Origin: Methanolobus sp. | GTDB lineage: Archaea > Halobacteriota > Methanosarcinia > Methanosarcinales > Methanosarcinaceae | Direction: 5' to 3' | DNA length: 64,000 bases | Assembly: GCF_016278365.1 (NCBI RefSeq) | Contig: NZ_JADQBZ010000008.1 | Coordinates: forward strand, 1 to 64,000 | Part shown: positions 1-7,915 of the stretch, in pieces | Numbering within the stretch: position 1 is the stretch's first letter | Layout: every line of letters begins with the position of its first letter | Program-made: the position numbers and the translations under genes | The notes under the pieces: generated by a model | Seen by the model: the letters and a program-made list of their open reading frames with translations, nothing else | The model's database searches: none | What the model was told of the DNA's origin: nothing

Positions 1-140
1 AAAGCCGGGTGTATGTTTATGAACAAAATAATGCCAATACCCGATAGAAGCAAAAGCAAGAATGTGTGTAACACGATCCTTCTGAGTTTGAACTTTTTTG
101 CCCTTTCACCTAGAAGAACACCAATTTTTCTAAACGCCAT
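1..140 (-). CDS. Partial membrane protein, N-terminus only
   Basis: The gene runs off the left edge; only the first 46 codons are visible, starting from ATG at 140. The visible part has a basic N-terminus (AFRKIGVLLGERAKKFKLRR) followed by one strongly hydrophobic segment at about residues 22-41, so it is a membrane or membrane-anchored protein. It lies 24 bases downstream of the permease gene on the same strand and is probably the last or next gene of the TetR-DUF362-permease operon. Its function cannot be told from this fragment. Confidence 0.6.
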   Translation of the reverse strand, partial: MAFRKIGVLLGERAKKFKLRRIVLHTFLLLLLSGIGIILFINIHPA

Positions 141-164
141 TATAGCTCCACTAATACTATATAG

Positions 165-1067
165 TTATAGAGAATAATCTATAATCAGTCCTGTTGTAAT
201 TGCAAACACTATCGTATATACAAGAAAGATACTGAATTGCCGGGAACCAAGAACAATTTTTACGGCACCAAGATTTGTGATCTTTGTTGCGGGCCCGGTT
301 ATCATAAATGCTGCAGCAGCACCCAGGCTCATGCCATGGCGCAGCCATTCCAGAAGCAAAGGAATTGTCCCTCCACCACATACGTATAAAGGCACACCTA
401 TCGTTGCTGCCATTAATACTCCAAATCCTTGCTGGCTTCCAAAAATGCCAGCAAATGCATCTGGGGATACATAACGCTGGAAAAGTGCTGCTAGCACGAT
501 ACCAAGGAAAAAGTAGCCTCCGGTTGCCTTGATATTTCTCCATATATTCTTTAGCAGGCGCATTAGCACATTGGGATCTGTGTCTCTGGTTCCAGGTAGG
601 ACAAGCATTGAGAAATTGAAAAATCCCTTGTCCCGGAAAAAGAACCTTACACAGAGACCGGCCAGTATCCCGCAAACGATACATGAAACTAAACGTATGA
701 TAAATGCTGTTCTGCCAAGTGCGGCGCTGTAAATGAGCAACTGAGGATTCAGTAAAATGGAACTCATCATGAACGCAGCCAGCCAGTCATCCCTCATTCC
801 TTTTTCAGAGAATGAAGCTGCGATGGGGATGGTCCCATACATACAAAGGGGAGAAGCGATTCCGAGCAGGCTTGCCGGAACCACCCCGAATACTCCAAGC
901 TTTTTGTTCTGTGTTGAAACAAACAAACTGTGTATCTTATCTTTGCCAAATACGGAAACTACCGAGCCAAGGACAATACCAAATATCCAGTATATTACGA
1001 TCTGGTTGAACAGGATAGTGAAGTAATACCAGAGGTATATGAACTCCCTCTGGAATATATCAAGCAT
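165..1067 (-). CDS. Permease of the DUF318/PF03773 family
   Basis: A 300-residue polytopic membrane protein with about eight hydrophobic segments. Two family-like glycine/proline-rich repeats are seen, one near residue 70 (ASPLCMYGTIPIAASFSEKG) and one near residue 230 (VPLYVCGGGTIPLLLEWL). These are typical of the UPF0718/ArsP-like permeases, which are thought to export metal(loid) or organo-arsenic species. The first eight bases overlap the end of the DUF362 lipoprotein gene, so the two are translationally coupled. The substrate is unknown. The TetR gene and operators upstream suggest an inducible efflux function. Confidence 0.75.
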   Translation of the reverse strand: MLDIFQREFIYLWYYFTILFNQIVIYWIFGIVLGSVVSVFGKDKIHSLFVSTQNKKLGVFGVVPASLLGIASPLCMYGTIPIAASFSEKGMRDDWLAAFMMSSILLNPQLLIYSAALGRTAFIIRLVSCIVCGILAGLCVRFFFRDKGFFNFSMLVLPGTRDTDPNVLMRLLKNIWRNIKATGGYFFLGIVLAALFQRYVSPDAFAGIFGSQQGFGVLMAATIGVPLYVCGGGTIPLLLEWLRHGMSLGAAAAFMITGPATKITNLGAVKIVLGSRQFSIFLVYTIVFAITTGLIIDYSL

Positions 1068-2112
1068 CCAGTATCACCAATTCATATTCCTGACTGCCCA
1101 GACCAAGTTCTGCTGCATAGTCAAGTATATGTGTACCATTTCTTGATTCCATACGCTCGATAAGATCCTGTCCGTCAGGAGCTGCGTATACAAGGTCCAC
1201 AGAAGCCTTATCCAATGCTATCGGATCAAGTGATGCCAGAATGCCGATGTCTTCCATTGTAGGTTCAGCAGGACTTGCGTCACAATCACAGTCAATAGAC
1301 AGATTGTTCAAAACATTGATGTAAACTACATTATCTCCTACTTCATTCATAAAGGCCCCATTCGCCTCTGCCATAGATTCTAAGAACTCATCCTGAGGAG
1401 TTTCTGAGATTCCAGCCCACAATTGCTCGACAACACTATTTCTTCCAGCTGTATGAACTAAAGTTTTTCCATTAGGAGATGAGATTCCAATAGCAACATT
1501 CTTTAATGCGCCACCAAAACCACCCATTGCATGACCTTTGAAATGAGAAAGGACAAGCCATGAATCATAATTTTCAAAATGAGAACCAACAATAGACTCA
1601 TCAAGGTGTTTTCCAACTGGAACTGAAAGAGAGATCTCACCTTCTTCATCCATAATATCTGTTGGAGCGATTGCAGTAAACCCATGATCGATCATAACCT
1701 GTTTATGCATTGCTGTTTCAGCACGACCACCACCGTAAGCCGTATTAGATTCGACTATAGTCCCATTAACTGACTGTACAAGGTCTTTGATCAGATCAGG
1801 TGAAAGATAATAATGACCACCCGGTTCACCGGTACTGAGCTTTACCGCTACATTTCCGGGAAGATCACGGCCCATTGCTTCGTAAACTGCGATTAACCCT
1901 TCCGGGCTGATATCAGTGGTCATATAGACTTCAGGAACTTCATTTACTGCGTTGCCTGAAGTAGTTGTCATCTGAGACTCCTCATCAGGGTTGTTGCTTT
2001 CTAATTCCAATGATTCAGAAGCAGTTTCTGATGTGTCTTCATCTGTGATGCATCCTGCAACTAAAGAAAACATCAGGATAGCGGCTAACAGAATTGTTAT
2101 GTGCTTTTTCAT
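1060..2112 (-). CDS. DUF362-domain lipoprotein
   Basis: A 350-residue secreted protein. The N-terminus is a lipoprotein signal peptide with lipobox-like LVAGC, so Cys21 or nearby is probably the lipidated residue, followed by an acidic Ser/Glu-rich linker to about residue 60. The remainder matches the DUF362 family (NVAVKLSTGEPG, the AYGGGRAETAMH segment, SHFKGHAMGGFGGALKN). DUF362 proteins are often linked to Fe-S or redox chemistry, but no 4Fe-4S ferredoxin motif is seen here. It is co-directional with the TetR gene upstream and overlaps the permease gene downstream. The exact reaction is unknown. Confidence 0.75.
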   Translation of the reverse strand: MKKHITILLAAILMFSLVAGCITDEDTSETASESLELESNNPDEESQMTTTSGNAVNEVPEVYMTTDISPEGLIAVYEAMGRDLPGNVAVKLSTGEPGGHYYLSPDLIKDLVQSVNGTIVESNTAYGGGRAETAMHKQVMIDHGFTAIAPTDIMDEEGEISLSVPVGKHLDESIVGSHFENYDSWLVLSHFKGHAMGGFGGALKNVAIGISSPNGKTLVHTAGRNSVVEQLWAGISETPQDEFLESMAEANGAFMNEVGDNVVYINVLNNLSIDCDCDASPAEPTMEDIGILASLDPIALDKASVDLVYAAPDGQDLIERMESRNGTHILDYAAELGLGSQEYELVILDA

Positions 2113-2237
2113 TTTAATTTTCTCTCCTTTCTATTCTATTTTTGAAATTATTACGAATGAGAAATCATCAAGTGATGCCTCTATTTGGGCTTTTGTTTCT
2201 TGTTTATCCTTGGAGTGGATACACCATTAAAAGGCAC

Positions 2238-2257
2238 GTGAGTGACTGCTCACTCAC
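2238..2257. promoter_or_regulatory. Inverted repeat, probable TetR operator
   Basis: A perfect 8-bp inverted repeat with a 4-bp spacer (GTGAGTGA-CTGC-TCACTCAC) sits between the TetR gene and the DUF362 lipoprotein gene, about 125 bases before the lipoprotein start. It aligns at 12 of 18 positions with the dyad in front of the TetR gene, as expected for two operators of one regulator. Confidence 0.6.
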
Positions 2258-2277
2258 CAGTGTGGCGAAAAAAAATA

Positions 2278-2853
2278 TTATTTTTTGGCTAGACCCTCCC
2301 AGATGATCTGAAATCCGTCCTCAATAGCCTTATTTTTGTCATGTGGTTCTGAATAAAGGATAAAGTCCACTATTGTCCTGCTGGACTGGTAGAACATTGA
2401 AATGATCATTCCCTCGGGGTAATCTCCAAATTCACCACTCGCTATTCCTTCCATCACAAGGTCATGATAGAAAACATACTCTTCCATAACTACTTCACGC
2501 GTATAGTCAGTTATATAAGGAGATGAACAGAACTGATTGACAAAACGGAAATCTTCCTGATTGTTGAGTCCCCATTCAATAAGATTATACCACATTTTTC
2601 TGAACTTATCCTGAAAGGTATTCTGAGAATCCACATCTTTACTCATACCGCGGCTTAATTTACCCTTTACATCGAAATACAGGCCATTGATGAGATCCTC
2701 TTTAGTAGGGAAGTAGTTGAATAAAGTGCCTGTGGCTACACCTGCTTCTTTTGATATCTGGGCAGTGGATGTACCGTGGAAGCCTTTTTCAGTAAAAAGC
2801 TTCAGAGCCGCTTGCAAAAGGGCTGTTTTTTTGTCTTCGACCTTATCTTTCAT
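2278..2853 (-). CDS. TetR/AcrR family transcriptional regulator
   Basis: A 191-residue protein of usual TetR length. The N-terminal helix-turn-helix is clear at about residues 10-57: AALKLFTEKGFHGTSTAQIS, then KEAGVATGTLFNYFPTKEDL. The C-terminal ligand-binding part is poorly conserved, as is normal. Dyads upstream of its own start and upstream of the next operon gene suggest that it represses both itself and the DUF362-permease operon until a ligand binds. The ligand is unknown. Confidence 0.88.
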   Translation of the reverse strand: MKDKVEDKKTALLQAALKLFTEKGFHGTSTAQISKEAGVATGTLFNYFPTKEDLINGLYFDVKGKLSRGMSKDVDSQNTFQDKFRKMWYNLIEWGLNNQEDFRFVNQFCSSPYITDYTREVVMEEYVFYHDLVMEGIASGEFGDYPEGMIISMFYQSSRTIVDFILYSEPHDKNKAIEDGFQIIWEGLAKK

Positions 2854-2869
2854 GAATTATCTCTAGAAT

Positions 2870-2887
2870 TGACTAAATAGTCATTCA
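2870..2887. promoter_or_regulatory. Dyad upstream of the TetR gene, probable autoregulatory operator
   Basis: TGACTAAATAGTCA is a perfect dyad (TGACTA-AA-TAGTCA) extended to TGACTAAATAGTCATTCA. It lies 17 bases upstream of the TetR start codon. Read on the minus strand it resembles the 2238-2257 operator (shared pattern TGA.TGACT...T.A.TCA). Confidence 0.55.
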
Positions 2888-3221
2888 TACATCATAAGAA
2901 GGATTTGATGTATAAATACTTTCTGCACACTTTGAACTAAAAACTTGGAAGTAGTATTTGCAAAGCATGTCCAGCAAGAATCAATCAACAAAAAACTCGA
3001 TGTCCATCAATTTAAAAAAATAAATACTTTCTTTGGTGTTTCTGCCTTTTCTTTCAAGCATTTTCTCTTTCATTGACTGATTAGCCATTTATTAGATCAT
3101 ACAAAATATAAATATCTCCCTATAGATGGCATGTGACAACCAATAACTTAAATCATCCTGTTGTCAGAATTTCAACAAAAAACGGTCAATCCTTTATATC
3201 AATATTAGTACAAATTTTTGC
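2888..3221. other. AT-rich intergenic region
   Basis: No gene or convincing RNA signal is seen. Several TATA-like AT runs are present, as expected upstream of archaeal genes. Confidence 0.4.
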
Positions 3222-3380
3222 TCATTCCATCTTAGACCTATTCTTCCGAGGTTTGTTCCAGTAAGGAGACTTACATTTTGGACATATTACAGGATCTTCA
3301 TTAATTTTAGTGCGTGGAATCCATTCATGCCCACATCTTCCACATTTATGTCCGTCTTTTTGTATTTTTATTTGTGTCAT
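3222..3380 (-). CDS. Small zinc-ribbon protein
   Basis: A 52-residue ORF with two CxxC knuckles, CGRC at residues 13-16 and CPKC at residues 33-36, separated by about 16 residues, and a basic C-terminal tail (KPRKNRSKME). This is the layout of a compact zinc ribbon that may bind nucleic acid. Small proteins of this kind are common in Methanosarcina-type genomes and mostly uncharacterised. The start ATG at 3380 is the only one in frame before the first cysteine. It stands alone, in an otherwise sparse region. Confidence 0.6.
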   Translation of the reverse strand: MTQIKIQKDGHKCGRCGHEWIPRTKINEDPVICPKCKSPYWNKPRKNRSKME

Positions 3381-3453
3381 GTAACAAAAAAAACACTTAT
3401 AATATTTACATGTTCCTAAACATAGTTTACATAAACTATACTTATAAAATCAA

Positions 3454-3714
3454 TCAGAAAAAGTAAAAATCTGCCGCGGTCGGGATTAAGGAGAAAAACA
3501 ATAAGACACGAAAAACAAATGCTGGTATCTTCTCTTTTTCAGGTTCCAGTGTATAGGAAGAACAAATACGTATGTTGACCAAAACCCATAGATTATAAAG
3601 ATAAGCTGAAAGCAGGAAATAAAACGAAGCTCTCAAGTAAGATAGATTTAGGTTGAGGTGTGTGATAATTTGGGGAGTGGGGGTTGTGGGAGTGTTTAAA
3701 AACGAATCACACAC
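3454..3714 (-). pseudogene. Probable transposase C-terminal remnant
   Basis: An 86-codon ORF. The central part (LRASFYFLLSAYLYNLWVLV) looks like the hydrophobic C-terminal signature of archaeal IS4/ISH-type DDE transposases, and the following PAFVFRVLLFFS fits the same region. Everything upstream, including the DDE catalytic residues, is missing, and the N-terminal third is Pro/Thr-rich and unlike a transposase. I read it as the 3' remnant of an insertion sequence that no longer functions. A short unrelated membrane peptide is the alternative. Confidence 0.4.
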
Positions 3715-4078
3715 CTCAGAACATTCAATGTTGTCAAGTTATAAGAGTGTAGCCCTGTTTTCGTCATCAGTCGAAACTATTTTATCGATTTTAGCTTAAA
3801 TCGAAGGACCTATTAGATCGGCCCATACTTCCAATTTAAAAATAGTATTCATATCTGAGCTTGAATGGGAACTAGCCAAGTGCAATGTGGAAGTTGTCAA
3901 AATCAGGGAGAATCAGAGAATAAAAACAATAAGACAATTAAATTTCCAATCGAAATATTATATTATTAACATCGAATAATTGAACGGGTGATAAAGATTT
4001 TAGAAGACCATGTACAAATTATATTGTAAATAACATACATGGGAAAATGAATTTAAAGAAGAAATGGTAACCATTTCT
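3715..4078. other. Intergenic region without a recognised gene
   Basis: AT-rich sequence between the transposase remnant and aIF1A. I see no ORF with family features and no strong hairpin. It may include further decayed insertion-sequence DNA. Confidence 0.35.
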
Positions 4079-4420
4079 TTATTTGAGATATCCTTTGTTC
4101 TCAAGCCAGTTAGCTTGTGGTCTTGTATATTTCCATACGACATCAGCCTTTTCATCCTGGAAGGACCATGGGGTCACTATTACAATGTCTCCCTCATGAA
4201 CCCACATTCGCTTCTTCTTTGAGCCGGGGATCCTGCCCATGCGAATAGTACCGTCCACGCACTGCAATCTTACCCTGCTTGCTCCCAGCATGGTGGCTAC
4301 AGTAGCCAGTACTTCATTCCGGTCTTTACGCGGTGTTCTGACACGAACTACTTCAGGTGCACCGGTCTGTGCTCCATTGCTTGCTCTACTTTGTCTTTTT
4401 CTGCTGTTATAATTAGCCAG
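4079..4420 (-). CDS. Translation initiation factor aIF1A, start disturbed
   Basis: The S1-like OB-fold protein that acts in the archaeal decoding centre during initiation. The core is unmistakable: [31 protein letters not shown] and [18 protein letters not shown]. The basic N-terminal tail ([15 protein letters not shown]) continues in frame upstream of the internal ATG at 4291, so the true protein is longer than the 70-codon ATG-initiated ORF. No ATG, GTG or TTG opens this frame: an in-frame TGA lies just upstream, and the natural-looking ATG at 4439 (giving MRTR) is out of frame by one. The end at 4420 is an in-frame CTG preceding ANYNS. Either a sequencing error or real indel, or a non-AUG start, must explain this. 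Confidence 0.8.
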   Translation of the reverse strand: MANYNSRKRQSRASNGAQTGAPEVVRVRTPRKDRNEVLATVATMLGASRVRLQCVDGTIRMGRIPGSKKKRMWVHEGDIVIVTPWSFQDEKADVVWKYTRPQANWLENKGYLK

Positions 4421-4439
4421 ATTAATTCCTCGTTCTCAT

Positions 4440-4898
4440 TTATGTAATACGTTTTTTGCTTGATGTTTTATGAAAAATGGATATCAAATAGAATGCTAAT
4501 ACACGTAAAAGTGCAAAACACCTGAAAATCCGATTTATACAAAACCCATTTGCAATGGCCGTATTGCAATAAAAATCCCAAGTGAAGGCCATTTAGCTAT
4601 CAAGTGTGGAATAAACTATGTTTTCACCATATATAAATAAACTGTTGGATAAAAATACATAGGTACTGGCTCCCATTATCGAATTATCCTGTAAACAGGT
4701 GATGTACCACTTTTTAAAATGAATAAGTTTCTGCTTTTTGTTTTTTTCTAAATTACATCCAGAAATAATAATCATTGAATAATTTAAAGCTTGCATATTT
4801 TAAAAGCGTCCTTGGATTTAACAATGGTTTAGATTAAATAAGAACATGTAGTTACATGTTAAGTGTCAGGGAAGTTTCCGGGGCATCCGTATATATGG
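4440..4898. other. AT-rich intergenic region
   Basis: Long AT-rich gap between divergent genes. A 67-codon minus-strand ORF at 4593-4796 has no recognisable features and is not called. No RNA gene is evident. Confidence 0.35.
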
Positions 4899-5081
4899 AT
4901 GGGGAACAAGCATATTTCCTGGTATGATTGGGGGGATGAATTGTTGAAACAGCTAAAAGAATGTCCTGAGTGTAAGGCACGTCTGCGTGACCTGTACCAG
5001 AATATACAGCATTGTGAGACTTGTGGATACTGGACACAAAAAGGAACTGCCAGACTGGATTCACTAATGGTGTTTGCATAA
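4899..5081 (+). CDS. Small zinc-ribbon protein, function unknown
   Basis: A 60-residue protein (72 residues if a GTG at 4863 is used). It has two cysteine knuckles, CPEC and CETC, about 18 residues apart, with the acidic/basic stretch RLRDLYQNIQH between them: a zinc-ribbon layout. ATG at 4899 was preferred over the GTG because it gives a compact protein (MGNKHISWYDWGD) and the extra residues look unstructured. The next small gene starts 15 bases downstream with a strong ribosome-binding site that overlaps this stop codon, so the two are probably co-transcribed. Confidence 0.5.
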   Translation: MGNKHISWYDWGDELLKQLKECPECKARLRDLYQNIQHCETCGYWTQKGTARLDSLMVFA

Positions 5082-5095
5082 GGAGGAACTGTTCT

Positions 5096-5242
5096 ATGTG
5101 CTATTGGATTAAATTCTGGAAAGGTGAAAATGAAAAAGTACTAAGAGAAGTACCTGTTCATGCCGATACTACAGAAGAGGCTAAAAATATATTCAAGCAC
5201 GATTTTCCAGGTGTGAGGCAGTTTGAAGTAATACTACCTTAA
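5096..5242 (+). CDS. Small conserved-looking hypothetical protein
   Basis: A 48-residue protein (MCYWIKFWKGENEKVLREVP and so on). An excellent Shine-Dalgarno sequence, AAGGAGGAACT at 5081-5091, fixes the start at ATG 5096 rather than at the ORF's first methionine, 5021. The sequence suggests a small alpha/beta fold (HADTTEEAKNIFKHDFPG). No family is recognised. Probably an operon with the zinc-ribbon gene just upstream. Confidence 0.5.
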   Translation: MCYWIKFWKGENEKVLREVPVHADTTEEAKNIFKHDFPGVRQFEVILP

Positions 5243-5267
5243 TTAACTTTTATTTTTATCACGTTGT

Positions 5268-6578
5268 AGTAAGAAGACCACCCAATTTATTGGGTGGATG
5301 AATTACGTCCATTTGTATTTGAAAGATGTCTGGAATTGTATACACAGTCAAACATTAAATATATCTGCTATTATAGCGTAAAAGACTTTAGTTATGTTAA
5401 GAGCCTACAAATATCGATTATACCCAAATGAATCACAGATAGATTTCTTTGAGAAACAGTTTGGTACGTGTAGGTTCATTTACAACTGGGCGTTGGAATT
5501 GAAGAGTACAACTTACACGGATGAGAACCAATCAATAAGTAAGAATGAGCTCAAGAACATGCTTCCTGGTCTCAAGACCCAATACAACTGGTTGAAAGAT
5601 GTCAATTCCCAATCCTTACAGGCTTCTGTCGATAACCTGGATAACGCTTTTAAGAAGTTCTTCAGGAAAGAAGCAGACTATCCCACATTCAAGTCCAAGA
5701 ATAACCCTGTTCAATCGTTCCAGATCCCACAGCATTATGTAGTGGACCTTGACAAAGGCACGGTTAAGCTGCCCAAACTTAAGGAGCCTATCAGGGTCAA
5801 GTTCCATCGTGGATTTGAAGGGGAAACAAGAACTGCTACGGTATCCAGAACACCGACTGGTAAGTATTTCATAAGCATACTGATTGAAGATCGTCGGGAA
5901 ATCCCAGAGAAAGTTAGTTTGGGACCAAGCATCGGAGTTGATGTTGGTATCAGTCATTTTGCCATTCTTTCAACAGGTGAAAAGATCGAGAATCCTCGAC
6001 ATTTGAAAAAGTCAATGGCAAAACTTAAAGCCGAACAACGGTCGTTGTCCCGTAAGAAAAAGGGATCGAGTAACAGGAAGAAACAAAAGTTGGTTGTGGC
6101 TAAACTACACGAAAAGGTTGCCAACCAACGAAATGACTTTCAACATAAACTATCCAACAGGCTGGTAAACGAGAACCAAGTTATCGTCCTGGAGGATCTG
6201 AACATTTCAGGAATGGTCAAGAATCGCTGCTTAGCACAGGCAATCTCGGATGTTGCCTGGGGAAATTTCATAATGAAATTGAAATATAAAGCGGAGTGGT
6301 GTGGTAAGACCATTCAACAGATTGGTAGGTTTGTGCCAAGTTCCAAACTGTGTAATGTATGCGGACACAAGAATACCGACCTGACTTTGAACGATAGAAG
6401 CTGGGAATGTCCTTCGTGTCATACACAACATGACAGGGATATCAATGCCGCTATCAACATCCTGAATATCGCACTAAACAATACCGCCGCAGGGACTGCG
6501 GTTTGAGCTTGTGGATGTATTCTCACTGGAGAAACAGATGAAGCAAGAAGCCACCCATTTTAATGAGTGGTAGTTCAC
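5268..6578 (+). mobile_element. IS200/IS605-type (IS1341-like) element with tnpB only
   Basis: The left end contains a perfect hairpin at 5278-5297 (CCACCCAA-TTTA-TTGGGTGG) followed by ATGAATTACGTCC. The right end contains a hairpin at 6551-6570 followed by TAGTTCAC ending at 6578. Such subterminal hairpins without terminal inverted repeats are the hallmark of IS200/IS605 elements moved by single-strand HUH transposase TnpA. No tnpA is present, so movement would need TnpA in trans. The 29.2-kb MITE in this window shares both ends. The exact outer boundary at the left is uncertain by several bases. Confidence 0.8.
5394..6506 (+). CDS. tnpB: TnpB, RNA-guided DNA nuclease of IS200/IS605 elements
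   Basis: A 370-residue protein of typical TnpB length. It has the N-terminal helical region opening AYKYRLYPNESQ, a split RuvC-like nuclease with all three acidic residues in place (Asp in GVDVGIS near residue 182, Glu in VIVLEDLN near residue 266, Asp in HDRDINAA near residue 349) and a four-cysteine zinc finger (CNVCG, CPSC). TnpB proteins are known to cut DNA guided by a right-end (omega) RNA, retaining the element at donor sites. The intact catalytic set suggests that it is active. The coding end is immediately followed by the right-end region that would encode the guide. Confidence 0.93.
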   Translation: MLRAYKYRLYPNESQIDFFEKQFGTCRFIYNWALELKSTTYTDENQSISKNELKNMLPGLKTQYNWLKDVNSQSLQASVDNLDNAFKKFFRKEADYPTFKSKNNPVQSFQIPQHYVVDLDKGTVKLPKLKEPIRVKFHRGFEGETRTATVSRTPTGKYFISILIEDRREIPEKVSLGPSIGVDVGISHFAILSTGEKIENPRHLKKSMAKLKAEQRSLSRKKKGSSNRKKQKLVVAKLHEKVANQRNDFQHKLSNRLVNENQVIVLEDLNISGMVKNRCLAQAISDVAWGNFIMKLKYKAEWCGKTIQQIGRFVPSSKLCNVCGHKNTDLTLNDRSWECPSCHTQHDRDINAAINILNIALNNTAAGTAV

Positions 6579-6594
6579 TAAATGATCTATGGGC
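6440..6594 (+). ncRNA. Candidate omega RNA (reRNA) of TnpB, including the right end
   Basis: In this family the guide RNA scaffold overlaps the 3' end of tnpB and the element's right end, and the roughly 16 bases beyond the right end serve as guide. Here the tnpB 3' end, a short spacer and the 6551-6570 hairpin ending in TTCAC at 6578 fit that layout; the guide would begin with TAAATGATC. The 5' end given is a rough estimate. This is inference from the family; no transcript is visible. Confidence 0.45.
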
Positions 6595-6761
6595 GCACTA
6601 TCATCAATCTTTCAAGGAATGGCTGAATGCTATAGACGTTCTTAAAACAACAAATTTAGAAAAATTAATTCTCTGCGTGCATCAGGTTTTACTCTTATGT
6701 GCCAAGCCTGTGGGTTTGCAGCCAGCTTTAGACAAATGAATTAAATAAGAGCTCACTTATC

Positions 6762-7232
6762 TCATCCTTTTTCCTTAATACCTGAAAGCGCATCCTGTCT
6801 TGCGTATTCTCCCATGAGTTCACCTTTGTCAAGTATATAGGGTTGCATAGCATCCTCAATTTCATTTCTGGCTGTCCCGGTTATGAAATCCAGCCTGGTC
6901 TCAAGAGCATAGGCTATGAAATAATACCTGTGCGTGCCTTCAGAGGGGCACGGACCGCAATAGCATACCTTGTTGAAGCCATTCATGCCCTCTACTCCCG
7001 GGACCGTATCTTCATCTATCCCTTCCACAAAGTCGATGTTCCATACTATCCAGTGGGTCATTGTGCCTGAGGAGGAATCAATACCATCCACCATCACAAC
7101 AATGCTAACTGTGGTTGAAGGCACGTCATCAAAATCCAGTGGCGGACTGATATTGTCCCCGTCACACGTGTATCTGGCTGGGATCATCTCGCCATGTTTG
7201 AAAGCGCTGCTGGTAATTATCATTTCTTTCAT
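6762..7232 (-). CDS. PEBP family protein (YbhB/YbcL type)
   Basis: A 156-residue phosphatidylethanolamine-binding-like protein. Family motifs: ARYTCDGDNISPPLDF near residue 20, the MTHWIVWNID segment around residue 58 (His of the anion-binding pocket), and the PCPSEGTHRYYF loop near residue 94. Bacterial and archaeal members are cytoplasmic and of unclear function. It is followed on the same strand by the phosphoribosyltransferase upstream (7248-7883), only 15 bases away, so the two are probably one operon. Confidence 0.88.
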   Translation of the reverse strand: MKEMIITSSAFKHGEMIPARYTCDGDNISPPLDFDDVPSTTVSIVVMVDGIDSSSGTMTHWIVWNIDFVEGIDEDTVPGVEGMNGFNKVCYCGPCPSEGTHRYYFIAYALETRLDFITGTARNEIEDAMQPYILDKGELMGEYARQDALSGIKEKG

Positions 7233-7247
7233 TCACCTTCCAATCGT

Positions 7248-7883
7248 TTAACTTCTGGTGCAACCGTGTTCCATTATCGACAATACCTCATCGTCAGAGA
7301 CATCATACCAGTTACTATAGACCTGGGCAACTGCCATGAAATTTGCAGGGGTCTCCAGAACGACGAGCTCGTCAACCATCCGGGAGATATCCTCAGCGAC
7401 TTCCCTGCCTGCTACAGGCACAGCAACTACAATCTTCCCAGCACCCCTTTTCCTGCACAGCAGTAGAGAAGCGCGCATGGTAGAACCCATGGCAAGACCA
7501 TCATCGATCAGTATAACCGTCCTGCCGGATAGTTCCGGCAAGGATCGGCCTCCTCTTAGCACCTGTATTCTCCTGCTGATCTCCTTTGACTGATCAATGA
7601 TAATCCGGTCCATTTCATCCTGCGGCAGCCAGGCTGATGCATTTCTTGAAATGAAAACACTTCCATCTTCAGCTATAGCCCCGAACCCGGCTTCCGGGTT
7701 GTCAGGAAACGGCAGTTTCCTTGTCACAAGAAGAGAGAATGATGCATACAGGTGTTCTGCCACTATGCACCCGACCTCTACGCCACCCCGGGGAATAGCC
7801 AGCACCAGTACATTCTCATCCCGGTATTTTTCTAATTCACGGGCAAGTTTCTCACCCGCATCTTTCCTGTCCCTGAATATCAT
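7248..7883 (-). CDS. Phosphoribosyltransferase-domain protein
   Basis: A 211-residue type I PRTase fold. The PRPP-binding signature VILIDDGLAMGSTMRA is intact near residue 123, and the N-terminal part LAIPRGGVEVGCIVAEHL is typical of the family often annotated as phosphoribosyltransferase or erythromycin-esterase-linked PRTase. The base specificity cannot be predicted. The 32-base gap to the upstream SDR gene and 15-base gap to the downstream PEBP gene suggest one minus-strand transcription unit. Confidence 0.82.
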   Translation of the reverse strand: MIFRDRKDAGEKLARELEKYRDENVLVLAIPRGGVEVGCIVAEHLYASFSLLVTRKLPFPDNPEAGFGAIAEDGSVFISRNASAWLPQDEMDRIIIDQSKEISRRIQVLRGGRSLPELSGRTVILIDDGLAMGSTMRASLLLCRKRGAGKIVVAVPVAGREVAEDISRMVDELVVLETPANFMAVAQVYSNWYDVSDDEVLSIMEHGCTRS

Positions 7884-7915
7884 TCATACCTCAAAGACAA
7901 AACCCGACTTTTTAC

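Noticed and set aside
4593-4796. Minus-strand ORF of 67 codons in the gap after aIF1A
   Set aside because: AT-driven composition, no homology features and no start signals.
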